A DNA stretch of 64,000 bases from an uncultured Bacilli bacterium (GCA_934129945.1 CAKOXC010000003.1:1-64000), one strand, 5' to 3'. Positions 43,622-53,016 are shown, counted from the stretch's first letter. The notes: a model not told the origin generated them from the letters alone. Numbers and translations: made by a program.

Positions 43622-43936
43622 CTAAACCATATACATATTAGTTGTATTTTCAAAGCTCTCGCTTGCAACACTAGAAGTAGTTTCTAGTTTAGTGATTCTG
43701 CTATCAAGACGATTAAGTTGACGTTCTATTTTAGAAAGTCTTGACTCTATATCAGAATAATCTGTGTTTGGTGTACTTTGCATAGAACCTCCTGGATAAC
43801 CAGGTCCAGAATAAAATGATTGATTGTATTGACCACTTTGTACTGGCATCATATTAGGTTGCATCATGTTATTTGGAATATATCCTCCATAAGAATATGA
43901 AGCCTCATTAAAGAAAGAATTACGATCTTTTTTCAT
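43622..43936 (-). CDS. Tyr/Gly/Met-rich protein with C-terminal coiled coil, 104 aa
   Basis: N-terminal 60 residues are low-complexity (repeated Gly, Tyr, Asn, Met and Pro, e.g. GGYIPNNMMQPNMMPVQSG), then a heptad-repeat helix (IESRLSKIERQLNRLDSRI). GGAGATGG lies five bases before ATG 43936, which I prefer over ATG 43951. Composition recalls spore-coat or surface-layer proteins of Firmicutes, but no family is certain. Confidence 0.55.
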   Translation of the reverse strand: MKKDRNSFFNEASYSYGGYIPNNMMQPNMMPVQSGQYNQSFYSGPGYPGGSMQSTPNTDYSDIESRLSKIERQLNRLDSRITKLETTSSVASESFENTTNMYMV

Positions 43937-43989
43937 ACTTACCATCTCCATAATAAATTATATGTAAAAAATAGAAAGTAGTGATAATA

Positions 43990-44619
43990 ATGCGTTTAAG
44001 AAATGTTAAAAATGCACGTGAAATATTAGAAAATAGTAAATATTTTATAAAAGACTATAAAAATTATAAAGGAAATTTCAAAAAAGTATTTAATAATGAT
44101 AATGAAATAAGAATAGAAATAGGAATGGGTAAGGGAACATTTATAACAACACTAGCTAAAGAAAATCCTGATATAAATTTCATTGGAATTGAAAAGTATG
44201 AAAGTGTTCTTGTCAGAGGAATACAAAAAGCAAATGAAATGGATCTACCTAATTTAAGAATGATTTGTTGCGATGCCAAAGAACTTAATGAAGTTTTTGA
44301 ACATGAAATAAATACTATATATTTAAATTTCTCTGATCCTTGGCCTAAAAAAAGACATAGCGATAGAAGACTTACTTCTCATATCTTCTTAAAAGTTTAT
44401 GATGATATATTTAAAGATAAGAAAACTATTATTCAAAAAACTGATAATATTATTTTATTTGCTTATTCTATTTCGTCATTAAGTACATATGGTTATACTC
44501 TTAATAAAGTATCATTAGATCTTCACAATGAAGATATAAAAAATATAAAAACTGAATACGAAGATAAATTCTCTAGTCAAGGTTACAAAATAAATTATTT
44601 AGAAGCTACAAAAGATTAA
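43990..44619 (+). CDS. trmB: tRNA (guanine-N7)-methyltransferase
   Basis: A 209-residue class I SAM methyltransferase: EIGMGKGTFITTLAK (SAM site), IGIEKYESVLVRG, LNFSDPWPKKRHSDRRL (catalytic signature). It makes m7G46 in tRNA. ATG 43990 is chosen; a GTG nine bases upstream is in frame. Confidence 0.95.
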   Translation: MRLRNVKNAREILENSKYFIKDYKNYKGNFKKVFNNDNEIRIEIGMGKGTFITTLAKENPDINFIGIEKYESVLVRGIQKANEMDLPNLRMICCDAKELNEVFEHEINTIYLNFSDPWPKKRHSDRRLTSHIFLKVYDDIFKDKKTIIQKTDNIILFAYSISSLSTYGYTLNKVSLDLHNEDIKNIKTEYEDKFSSQGYKINYLEATKD

Positions 44620-44719
44620 AAAGCACTTGCATAATATAAAAAATTGTGCTTAAATATAGATAACAACACGTAAGTGTTTTTATTTTGGATTTTTGTTCGT
44701 AAGGGAGATAAGAGGTTTT

Positions 44720-44956
44720 ATGGCAAAAAAAGAAGAAAAAATTAAGAAAGTAAAAAAGACAAAAAAAACTAAAACAGAGACAAAGAAAAAAGGTTTTCTA
44801 GCTCAAGTAAAAGACGAAATGAAAAAAGTTAGTTGGCCAACATTTAAAGACGTAATGAAATATTCAATAGCAACTTTAGTATTTTGCTTAATTGTTTGTG
44901 GATTCTTTCAATTACTTAACTTAGGATTATCATTTATAAAGGGGATGTTTGCATAA
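44720..44956 (+). CDS. secE: Preprotein translocase subunit SecE
   Basis: A 78-residue protein: Lys-rich cytoplasmic N-terminus, conserved amphipathic region VKDEMKKVSWPTFKDVMK, one transmembrane helix. It belongs to the SecYEG channel. ATG 44720 is set by the typical SecE length and an upstream AGAGG. nusG overlaps its stop by one base. Confidence 0.93.
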   Translation: MAKKEEKIKKVKKTKKTKTETKKKGFLAQVKDEMKKVSWPTFKDVMKYSIATLVFCLIVCGFFQLLNLGLSFIKGMFA

Positions 44957-45492
44957 TGGAAAACGAAAAATTATGGTATGTAGTAAATACATATAGTGGA
45001 CATGAAAGCAAAGTAAAAGAAAAACTAGAAGCTAAAGTAGAATCAATGGGGATGCAAGATAATATATTCCGTATAATTATTCCTGAAACTACTGAAGTTG
45101 AAGTAAAAGATGGAGTAAAAAAAGAGAAAACAAAAAAAATGTTTCCAGGATATATTCTTGTTGAAATGGTAATGAGTGATGAAGCCTGGTACGTTGTACG
45201 TAATACTCCAGGTGTAACTGGATTTATCGGATCAAGTGGAAAAGGAGCAAAACCTACACCATTATTACCACAAGAAATTGATCGTATTCTAGCTAATATG
45301 GGTATGAGTAGAATTAATATTGAATCTGAAATGAATGTTGGAGACATTGTTAATATTGTTGATGGACCATTTAAAGGAATGTCAGGTAAAGTTGATTCTG
45401 TAGATCTTGAAAATAATAGATTAAATGTTTTAATTGATTTATTTGGTCAAGAAACTCCAGTTGAAGTTGAATTATATCAAGTTAATAAATAA
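44956..45492 (+). CDS. nusG: Transcription termination/antitermination protein NusG
   Basis: A 178-residue NusG: NGN domain (WYVVNTYSGHESKVKEKLE, FPGYILVEM) and a C-terminal KOW motif (VGDIVNIVDGPFKGMSGKVD). Binds RNA polymerase. secE-nusG is conserved, but rplK-rplA, the usual next genes, are 13 kb away. Confidence 0.96.
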   Translation: MENEKLWYVVNTYSGHESKVKEKLEAKVESMGMQDNIFRIIIPETTEVEVKDGVKKEKTKKMFPGYILVEMVMSDEAWYVVRNTPGVTGFIGSSGKGAKPTPLLPQEIDRILANMGMSRINIESEMNVGDIVNIVDGPFKGMSGKVDSVDLENNRLNVLIDLFGQETPVEVELYQVNK

Positions 45493-45495
45493 TAA

Positions 45496-45526
45496 ACATA
45501 TATATACAAATTATATATGTTTTTTT
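45496..45526 (+). terminator. Terminator after nusG
   Basis: ACATATATA (45496-45504) pairs with TATATATGT (45512-45520), then T7. Confidence 0.8.
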
Positions 45527-45568
45527 TATGTTCTTTTTGATATAATATTTAAAGAATAGGGTGATAAA

Positions 45569-46495
45569 ATGGAACAAGAAAAAATTAGTATGTTAGAAAA
45601 ATATGGTGAAGATTTAACTGCTAAAGTTTATATAACTGACCCTGCTATTAGTAGAGACGAAGAAATAAAACAATGTATTTTAACTTTATTAACTCCAGAA
45701 AAAAGTGCTTTATTAGTTGGTAAACCAGGTATAGGTAAAACAGCAATAGTTGAAGGACTAGCTTATAGAATTCAAAGAAAAATGGTACCTAATGCTTTAC
45801 TTGACTGGAAAATAATTAAACTAAATATTGCTAGTTTAAATGGTACAGTTAATTCAGAAGGCCAAACTGAAAATAGAGTAGATTTACTTTTAAAAGAATT
45901 AGCTACAAAAGATAAATTGATTTTATTTATTGATGAAACTCATGTATTAATTACAAGAGGAGCAGAAAATGGTTTAGACCTTGCTAATATGTTAAAAGCA
46001 GGACTTGATAGAGGTACAATTAAAATGATTGGTGCAACTACTACTGAAGAATATGAGCAATATATTTTAAGAGATAGAGCATTCTTAAGACGTTTTCAAA
46101 AAATAGATGTTTTAGAAGCTGATAAACCCACTGTAGTTAAGATATTAATGGGAACATTACCAAAGTTAGAAAAACAAATTGGTGTTAAAGTAAATTATAC
46201 TGACTTTGTAAAAGAAAGATTTATGACTTTTATTGTTGAAATGACCGATGAATATAAAAGAGTTTATGAAGTGGCAGCAAGATATCCTGATATAGCACTT
46301 ACTATACTTGCTAATGCTATGACTTATGCCTTATTTGACAATGAAACAGAAGTAAAAACTAAACATTTTTATAAAGCAATATGTAATGCCAGAAATATTT
46401 ATGAAGATGCAAAGAAAAAAGAAATAGAAAGATTTAAAGTAGAGTTTGCAGATTTAATAAGAGAAGAAAACGTTGATTTAAATGACGTTGAATAG
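45569..46495 (+). CDS. Single-module ClpA/ClpB-type AAA+ ATPase
   Basis: A 308-residue protein equal to the first AAA+ module of ClpA/B: Walker A GKPGIGKTAIVEGLA, Walker B LILFIDETHVL, pore-flanking IGATTTEEYEQYI, arginine finger region DRAFLRRFQ, and a helical lid to the C-terminus. No N domain, second AAA+ module or ClpP-binding loop is present. Stand-alone modules may act as chaperones or as ATPases of secretion/defence systems; no partner is adjacent. Confidence 0.8.
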   Translation: MEQEKISMLEKYGEDLTAKVYITDPAISRDEEIKQCILTLLTPEKSALLVGKPGIGKTAIVEGLAYRIQRKMVPNALLDWKIIKLNIASLNGTVNSEGQTENRVDLLLKELATKDKLILFIDETHVLITRGAENGLDLANMLKAGLDRGTIKMIGATTTEEYEQYILRDRAFLRRFQKIDVLEADKPTVVKILMGTLPKLEKQIGVKVNYTDFVKERFMTFIVEMTDEYKRVYEVAARYPDIALTILANAMTYALFDNETEVKTKHFYKAICNARNIYEDAKKKEIERFKVEFADLIREENVDLNDVE

Positions 46496-46507
46496 AAAGG
46501 GTAAATA

Positions 46508-47599
46508 ATGGAAAAATTAAGAATAGTACAAATTGGTTGTGGAAAAATGAGTAAATATACAATGAGGTATGTTTATGAAAAAGGTGCAGAAATAGTAGGG
46601 GCTTTTGATATTAATGAAAAATTAATTGGAAAAGATATTTCAGAGATAATTGAATGTGATAGTAAAAATATAAAAGTTGAAAATATAAACTTACTTGATG
46701 AAAGATTAAAAGAAATAAATCCTGATGCAGCTATTGTTACTACAATGAGTTTAATTAAAGATGTTCATGATGTTTTAAGAACATGTGTTAAAAATGGTAT
46801 TAATACAATAACTACTTGTGAAGAAGCATTCTTTGCTTCAAATTCCAATCCTAAAATATTTAGAGAACTTGATGTACTTGCTAAAGCTAATAATTGTACA
46901 ATAACAGGTTGTGGATATCAAGATATATTCTGGGGAAATCTTATTTCTGTAATAGCAGGATCTACTCATAAGATTACAAAGATAAAAGGTTCTTCATCAT
47001 ATAATGTAGAAGATTATGGAATAGCTTTAGCTAATGCTCATGGGGCTGGTTTGTCACTTGAAGAATTTGAAAAAAATATAGCTTCAATTGATAAAATAAC
47101 TGAAGAAGAAAGAACTAAATTAATTGATGAAGGTAAATTCTTGCCAAGCTATATGTGGAATGTAGCAGGATGGCTTGCTGATAAGTTAGGCCTTGAAATA
47201 ACAAATATAAAACAAGAATGTATTCCAACTACTCATGAAACTGATTTACATTCAGATACATTAGGTATGGATATTAAAGCAGGTGATGCTACAGGCATGA
47301 GTGCTGTAGTTACTGCAGATACTAAAGAAGGTATTACAATAGAAGCAGAATGCATTGGTAAAGTTTATGATAAAGATGAATTTGATGTTAATAAATGGTC
47401 AATTATTGGTGAAGCAACTACGACTGTTACTATCGAAAGACCACAAACAGTAGAACTTACTTGTGCTGATATTGTTAATAGAATTCCAGATTTAATAAAT
47501 GCTAAACCAGGTTTTGTAGAAACTAGTAAAATGCCAGAACCAAGATATCGTATTAAAGATTTAAATGAATATATAAAAACTGTTAATCAAATTGATTAA
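46508..47599 (+). CDS. 2,4-diaminopentanoate dehydrogenase-like oxidoreductase
   Basis: A 363-residue protein with a dihydrodipicolinate-reductase-like fold: Rossmann start RIVQIGCGKMSKYTMRYV, then TTCEEAFF and GCGYQDIFWGNL. It resembles 2,4-diaminopentanoate dehydrogenase of ornithine fermentation. The other ornithine genes are not nearby, so the true substrate may differ. A hairpin covers its stop codon. Confidence 0.65.
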   Translation: MEKLRIVQIGCGKMSKYTMRYVYEKGAEIVGAFDINEKLIGKDISEIIECDSKNIKVENINLLDERLKEINPDAAIVTTMSLIKDVHDVLRTCVKNGINTITTCEEAFFASNSNPKIFRELDVLAKANNCTITGCGYQDIFWGNLISVIAGSTHKITKIKGSSSYNVEDYGIALANAHGAGLSLEEFEKNIASIDKITEEERTKLIDEGKFLPSYMWNVAGWLADKLGLEITNIKQECIPTTHETDLHSDTLGMDIKAGDATGMSAVVTADTKEGITIEAECIGKVYDKDEFDVNKWSIIGEATTTVTIERPQTVELTCADIVNRIPDLINAKPGFVETSKMPEPRYRIKDLNEYIKTVNQID

Positions 47600-47610
47600 C
47601 AGTTATTTTT
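47578..47610. terminator. Terminator between convergent 47599 and 47612 genes
   Basis: AACTGTTAATC and GATTAACAGTT (47578-47604), then T7. Confidence 0.85.
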
Positions 47611-47611
47611 T

Positions 47612-49609
47612 TTATTCTGTTGGAATAATAGTATTTTCTATTGTAATATCTTGTTTTGTATCATTATTATTTTCATTAGTATTATTTGAATTATTATCAT
47701 TAGAATTTGTATTATTATTGGAATTATCATCATTAGAATTTGTATTATTGTCTTGTGTAGTAGTTGTTGAATTATTATCTACTGGTGGAGTATAAGTATT
47801 TCCACCTAAATCAACAGTAATACTTGAAATATTTTTTACTAAAACACCAGCATGAATACTTTGATTTGTTATAACACCACCAGTTCCAACTACATTGATA
47901 TTAACACCATTGCTTGCTGCCCAACTTCTTGCATAAGCTTCACTACTTCCAGTAAAATCAGGTACTAGTTGTAATTTAGCTCCAGTAGTAATACCTTTAC
48001 CAGTTAAATTAGCTTCATAGTTTTCACCATATTTATAACTAAATGTTTTTATAACTTCTTTTTCTTCAAGCCCTAAATTAACTTTCATTAGTTTTTTAAT
48101 AGCTTCTAAAGAATCTGGGTAATAACCTAAAGCAGAAGTATACATATAAGCATTTTGTAAGTATACTGGTAGTGAATAATGCTCTAAATAAGTTTTATGA
48201 ATTGTAACAAAATCGTTACCATTCAATGAACTATTTAACATATTTTTTAATATATCATAGAATGATAGTATTTGTTTAGTACTCATATTAGTTGCTATAT
48301 TTTCACTTACAGCATCTAAAACTTTTTCAAAACTATCAAATGATTTAAGAGTTAATACTTTTTTAGAAATAGCTTCAACGATTTGTTGTTGATGACGGTT
48401 ACGAGCTAAATCACTTTCTAAGAAACCATGTCTATTTCTTGCATAAGCAAGAGCTTGTTCACCATTTAAATGTTGCCATCCAGTATTCATACAAACTAAA
48501 TTTGTTGTATCTCTAAGAGAATTACTCTCACATAATCTTCCATAACCATGTTGTGAAACATAATAATCATAGTCTGGTTGTTCAATATCTACATCAATTC
48601 CATCTAAAGCTTCAACTAAATCAATAAATCCTCTAAAATTAATTTTCGCATAATAATCAATTTTTACATCAGTAAGTTGTTCAAGGGTATTAATAACACA
48701 ACTTGTTCCATAAGCTGCAGAAGAATTAATTTTATTATAAGCATTATGATTGCATGCAATTGGTACATAAGAATCTCTTGGAATACTAAACATAGTAGCT
48801 GTTAAAGTTTTAGGATTAAAAGTTATTAATATAAGTGTATCACCATTAAATGCAGCATTAGCATTAAGTCCTTCTTTTTGAGAGTCAACTCCCATTACTA
48901 AAACTGTAAATGGTTCAGTAAGCTTTTTATTACTAGAAGAAATGTTATCTTGGGTTTTCATTTCTTTACTATATTCATAAACTACTTTTGTTTCCGTATC
49001 AATATTTTTATAAGCTTCTTCATTAGCAAATAATATTACATAATTACTAGAAACAAATATTCCATCAACTTCATTATTGTATAAAGCATTAAGCATAGCA
49101 TAATAATCTTCATAATAAGTAATTTCATTTTTTAATTTTTCTTTTTTAATCAATTCTTTAGCTAAGACATTACCTTCAATATCATTTTCATTCTTAATCA
49201 TACCTAATTTACTATCTTTTTCAATATTCTTATCATTCATAGCAATTAAATAAGACGTATACGTTGTATAATCAGAAATAGTTAATTTTTCAATCTTATT
49301 ATACATTTTATCAACAAAGAATGAAGATACTCCAAATATGCCAATAAAAATAAATGTAATTATAAGAGTCACAATAATAGTTTTATTTCTTTTTAATATT
49401 AGATTAATTAAATTCCACATGATAAATACTATTAACCAAATACTAAAAAATACTATTAAAATAATTCTTATTACAGTTTCAATTCCTTGCAGTGATAATA
49501 AACTTCTTATAAAGAAAGTAAAACCTACTGAATAAGAAATTACACATATTATATATAGTATAAGTAAAACTCTGTTACTTTTTTTTAATTTATTAAATAA
49601 CACCTTCAT
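47612..49609 (-). CDS. LCP-family cell-envelope ligase (LytR-CpsA-Psr)
   Basis: A 665-residue membrane protein. N-terminal block of about four helices (residues 10-115), an extracytoplasmic region, then the LCP catalytic domain (LVMGVDSQKEG, FNGDTLILITFNPK, SIPRDSYVPI, YAKINFRGFIDLVEALDG, YARNRHGFLESDLARNRHQQ), a PASTA/VanZ-like strand region (about 540-600) and an Asn/Thr/Asp-rich tail. LCP enzymes transfer wall teichoic or other glycopolymers to peptidoglycan. It lies next to the TagO-type and glycosyltransferase genes transcribed in the opposite direction. Confidence 0.9.
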   Translation of the reverse strand: MKVLFNKLKKSNRVLLILYIICVISYSVGFTFFIRSLLSLQGIETVIRIILIVFFSIWLIVFIMWNLINLILKRNKTIIVTLIITFIFIGIFGVSSFFVDKMYNKIEKLTISDYTTYTSYLIAMNDKNIEKDSKLGMIKNENDIEGNVLAKELIKKEKLKNEITYYEDYYAMLNALYNNEVDGIFVSSNYVILFANEEAYKNIDTETKVVYEYSKEMKTQDNISSSNKKLTEPFTVLVMGVDSQKEGLNANAAFNGDTLILITFNPKTLTATMFSIPRDSYVPIACNHNAYNKINSSAAYGTSCVINTLEQLTDVKIDYYAKINFRGFIDLVEALDGIDVDIEQPDYDYYVSQHGYGRLCESNSLRDTTNLVCMNTGWQHLNGEQALAYARNRHGFLESDLARNRHQQQIVEAISKKVLTLKSFDSFEKVLDAVSENIATNMSTKQILSFYDILKNMLNSSLNGNDFVTIHKTYLEHYSLPVYLQNAYMYTSALGYYPDSLEAIKKLMKVNLGLEEKEVIKTFSYKYGENYEANLTGKGITTGAKLQLVPDFTGSSEAYARSWAASNGVNINVVGTGGVITNQSIHAGVLVKNISSITVDLGGNTYTPPVDNNSTTTTQDNNTNSNDDNSNNNTNSNDNNSNNTNENNNDTKQDITIENTIIPTE

Positions 49610-49777
49610 GTCAACACATCCTATTATTATATTCGTTTAAAATTATATCATATTTATTATATAAATACACTTGATTTTTATTTAACATTGACTTGACACA
49701 AAATACTACGTTACATGAAAAAATAGTGTCGAATTGTGATATAATTTTCATAGATAATATAAGAAGGAGTGATTAGT

Positions 49778-51580
49778 ATGAAAATAAATAAAAGTTTAAA
49801 ATATTTTATTTTTCTATTATTATGCTCTTTTCCTATGTTTGTATACGCAAAAAGTTACTATGGGGTAATAACTGGAGCTGGTGTAAGAGTTAGAAAAGAT
49901 CCAAGTTCAACAAATTATTACAAAATGGCTTCATCTGGTGAAATTTTTAATATGCCAGATGCAGAATTAGTTGCAGGAAATGCAGCTTGCCCAAATGGTT
50001 GGTATAAAGTAAATTATAATTCGAGTTCAATTGGGTATGTTTGTTCAAACTATATAAAAGTTTATGAAAAGGCTGAAAGCACTGATGATAATGGAACACC
50101 AACTAATGACTGCGAAAGAGAAATGCAACAAAAAGGATTTCCATCTTCTTATTGGAGTGGATTATGCAATTTAAAAAGTGCTCATTCTAATTGGGATTTT
50201 GTAGCAATGACTAAAGATAATGACGGAAATACTATTGATTGGAATATGTCAGTAAATGCTGAAAGTAGTTGTGGGAAAAATTATATTAGTACATCAAATG
50301 CTGCTTATAAAGATAGTAGTTGTACAAAAACTGGTGATTCAGGATACTCTCCTGTATCTACAAATGCAGTTAAGTATTTCTTAGATCCAAGAAATTTTTT
50401 AAACGAAGTAAATATATTTATGTTTGAAAGTCAAAATAAAAATGATTCTATTGATCCAGAAGCATATAAAACAGCTTCTTCTAAAATTTTTGGTAATAGT
50501 TATTTAGTTCAACAAATACCAAATTTAACTGAATATATAAAGAATGCTTCAAATGCTACTGGTGTTAGCCAAACAGCACTAGCATCAAGAATAAGACAAG
50601 AGTTAGGAAATGCTAAATTAAGTTATACTTATCCTGTTGATAATTCTTCTTTGTATTCAGTAGTTAGTGGAAATTATACTACAAGAACTGGATGGACTCA
50701 TAATGGAGCATCTGTAGATAATTACTATAATTTTTATAATGTTGCTGCATATGATGGTAGTGATGTTACAAAAAAAGCTTTGATTTATGCTTTAAATCAT
50801 CATTGGGGAGGTACTGGAAACCAAGATAATGATAGACAAACAGCAGTTACTGGTGGTGCCGAATTTTTAAATAATAAGTATGTTGGTGTTGGACAAAATA
50901 CAGCCTATTATCAAAAATTTAATATCTTTCCTAGTTTAAGTACATCTAGATATTTAAATCAATATATGACAAATATTCAAGCTCCAGTAAGTGAATCTAC
51001 AATTTTATATAACGCTTATAAAGATGCTGGAATTCTTAATGCTTCATTTAAATTTTATATTCCTGTTTATCAAGGAATGAATGGTACACCAATTAGTACG
51101 GATGAGGTAGAAAATAATAATAATAATAATAATCAAAATAATAGCCAACAACAAACATCTTCTGTAGAAAATATTGTTAACAGTGCAGGATTTAGATACA
51201 GCAATGGATATATTTCAAAGATAAATGTTGGAACTAATGTTAACGATATTAAAAATGCTTTAACAAGCGTTGGTGGGAATGTTTCTATTACAGATGCATT
51301 AGGAAATGAAGTAAATGGTTCTATTGCTACAGGTTATAGAATAAATATTAATGGGTCAAATAGTGAAACATTAATTGCTGTAGTTTACGGTGATGTTTCT
51401 GGTGATGGAAAAATTAATGCATTAGATCTATTAAAAGTTCAAAAACAAATACTTGGTACAGCAAATTTAAATGGTTCTTATAAAGAAGCTGCTGATGTTA
51501 GTCATGACGGAACAATTAATGCACTAGATTTATTAAAAGTTCAAAAAAATATTTTAAATACAGGGAATATTGAACAATAG
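49778..51580 (+). CDS. Secreted SH3b/glucosaminidase with C-terminal dockerin
   Basis: A 600-residue exported protein. Signal peptide (1-24, ending VYAKS); SH3b domain (about 25-85, ITGAGVRVRKDPSS); a pre-catalytic segment; a GH73-type N-acetylglucosaminidase domain (about 200-400, catalytic Glu in ASRIRQELGN, YYNFYNVAAYDG); an Asn/Gln-rich linker near 445; a small strand domain; and a type-I-like dockerin with two calcium loops, D539-x-S541-x-D543-G...D550 and D573-x-S575-x-D577-G...D584, each with Ala-Leu at the recognition positions (548-549, 582-583). ATG 49778 follows AGAAGGAG. The next gene encodes a cohesin, so the enzyme is probably docked on the cell surface. Confidence 0.9.
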   Translation: MKINKSLKYFIFLLLCSFPMFVYAKSYYGVITGAGVRVRKDPSSTNYYKMASSGEIFNMPDAELVAGNAACPNGWYKVNYNSSSIGYVCSNYIKVYEKAESTDDNGTPTNDCEREMQQKGFPSSYWSGLCNLKSAHSNWDFVAMTKDNDGNTIDWNMSVNAESSCGKNYISTSNAAYKDSSCTKTGDSGYSPVSTNAVKYFLDPRNFLNEVNIFMFESQNKNDSIDPEAYKTASSKIFGNSYLVQQIPNLTEYIKNASNATGVSQTALASRIRQELGNAKLSYTYPVDNSSLYSVVSGNYTTRTGWTHNGASVDNYYNFYNVAAYDGSDVTKKALIYALNHHWGGTGNQDNDRQTAVTGGAEFLNNKYVGVGQNTAYYQKFNIFPSLSTSRYLNQYMTNIQAPVSESTILYNAYKDAGILNASFKFYIPVYQGMNGTPISTDEVENNNNNNNQNNSQQQTSSVENIVNSAGFRYSNGYISKINVGTNVNDIKNALTSVGGNVSITDALGNEVNGSIATGYRININGSNSETLIAVVYGDVSGDGKINALDLLKVQKQILGTANLNGSYKEAADVSHDGTINALDLLKVQKNILNTGNIEQ

Positions 51581-51594
51581 AAAAGAGGAAGTTT

Positions 51595-52953
51595 ATGAAA
51601 AAAATAAAAAATTTAATTATTAGTATTCTAGTTTCATTTGTTGTATTACCAATTACTGTAAATGCAGCATCTGCCTCAATAAATGTTAATACTAGTGGAA
51701 CAGCAGTTGTTGGAAATACTATAACAGCAACAGTTACAGTATCTTCTGGTACTCCAATGGGATCTTGGCAATTTTTAGTTAATTATGATAATAGTAGATT
51801 AAAATTAATTAGTGGCCAAACATCTGTTGCAGATTATACATCCAGTGCATCTGGAGTAAAATCAAAAAGTTATACATTAAAATTTCAAGCTTTAAAAAAT
51901 GGTAATGCCTCTATAAATATTGGAAGTTACTTAGTATATGCTATCGATGAATCAGCTATGTCTGTTTCAACTGGTAATAGAAGTGTTAAAATCATGACTC
52001 AAGCGGAACTTGAAGCAACTTATTCAAAAGATAACAATTTAAAAAGTTTAGCAATTGATGGTTATAGTTTAACTCCAGAGTTTAATAAAGATACTTTAGA
52101 ATATAGTGTAACTGTTCCATCTACTGTTGATAAAGTAAATATAAATGCCGTAAAAAATGACAATAGAGCTACTGTAGAAGGTGCCGGTGAAAAAGAAGTT
52201 GTTGAAGGATCCAATCCTTTTGAAATTGTAGTAACAGCACAAAATGGTGCCTCAAAAACTTATAAAATAAATGTTATAGTTGAAGATATTAACCCTATTG
52301 TAGTAAAAATAAATAATAAAGAATTTAGTGTTGTTAAAAGAAGCGATAAACTAGAAAAACCTACTGGTTTCGATGAAACAACAGTTAAAATTGGTGATAT
52401 AGAAGTTCCAGCATTTAAAAGTGATATTTTAAAGATAACTTTAGTTGGTATTAAAGATAGTGATGGTAATATATCTCTTGCAATTTATAATAATGGAAAA
52501 TATGAATTATATAATGAAATAAATTCAAATCAAATAACAATTTATTTATTAGATTTACCTAAGAATTCAAATGGTTTTATAACTAAAACCATTAAGATTA
52601 ATGATAAAGAAGTCAAAGTATATAAATATAAAGATAATTCTAAATATTCTTTAGTTTATGGTAAAAATGTTGAAACTGGCCAAGAAAGTTATTATATGTA
52701 TGATGAAGTGGAAAAGACTTTTCAAAGATATAATGATGAACAAATAAAAGATTTGAAAAATCAAATTAAAAATTATTTATATGTTATTTATGCTTTTAGT
52801 GGTTGTTTAATTTTAATTTTTATTAGTTTTATAATTACAAAATGTGCTAAGAAAAAGGCAAGAAAAAAACTTAAACAAAAAGAGTTAAATAATGATTCTA
52901 AAAATGAAGAAATTATTAAAGAAATAATGGAAGATAAAAAGAAGAAAAAATAA
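51595..52953 (+). CDS. Membrane-anchored cohesin protein (dockerin receptor)
   Basis: A 452-residue surface protein. Signal peptide (1-24); a cohesin domain (about 27-135: GTAVVGNTITATVTVSSGTP, MGSWQFLVNYDNSRLKLIS, and strands up to about ISTGNRSVKIM); a cadherin-like beta-sandwich (about 145-230, NNLKSLAIDGYSLTPEFNKDTLEYSVTVPS pattern); an extracytoplasmic region to 390; one transmembrane helix (about 392-417); and a basic cytoplasmic tail. It starts 14 bases after the dockerin-bearing glucosaminidase, so both are co-expressed, and cohesin-dockerin binding would hold the hydrolase at the membrane. A terminator overlaps its end. Confidence 0.88.
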   Translation: MKKIKNLIISILVSFVVLPITVNAASASINVNTSGTAVVGNTITATVTVSSGTPMGSWQFLVNYDNSRLKLISGQTSVADYTSSASGVKSKSYTLKFQALKNGNASINIGSYLVYAIDESAMSVSTGNRSVKIMTQAELEATYSKDNNLKSLAIDGYSLTPEFNKDTLEYSVTVPSTVDKVNINAVKNDNRATVEGAGEKEVVEGSNPFEIVVTAQNGASKTYKINVIVEDINPIVVKINNKEFSVVKRSDKLEKPTGFDETTVKIGDIEVPAFKSDILKITLVGIKDSDGNISLAIYNNGKYELYNEINSNQITIYLLDLPKNSNGFITKTIKINDKEVKVYKYKDNSKYSLVYGKNVETGQESYYMYDEVEKTFQRYNDEQIKDLKNQIKNYLYVIYAFSGCLILIFISFIITKCAKKKARKKLKQKELNNDSKNEEIIKEIMEDKKKKK

Positions 52954-52972
52954 TTCTTCTTTTTTTTTAGGG
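52938..52972 (+). terminator. Terminator after the cohesin gene
   Basis: AAAAAGAAGAA pairs with TTCTTCTTTTT around a short loop at the stop codon. Confidence 0.75.
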
Positions 52973-53016
52973 CATAATAGTTTATAATGATTATATAAAT
53001 AAAAGTTGGTGATTAA

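Noticed and set aside
47592..47795. 67-codon plus-strand frame, hydrophobic
   Set aside because: It is the antisense of the Asn/Thr/Asp-rich tail of the LCP protein, whose repeats create an open reverse frame.
50000..51200. Asn-rich repeats as tandem DNA repeats
   Set aside because: The AAT runs only encode a short linker between glucosaminidase and dockerin; no array is present.
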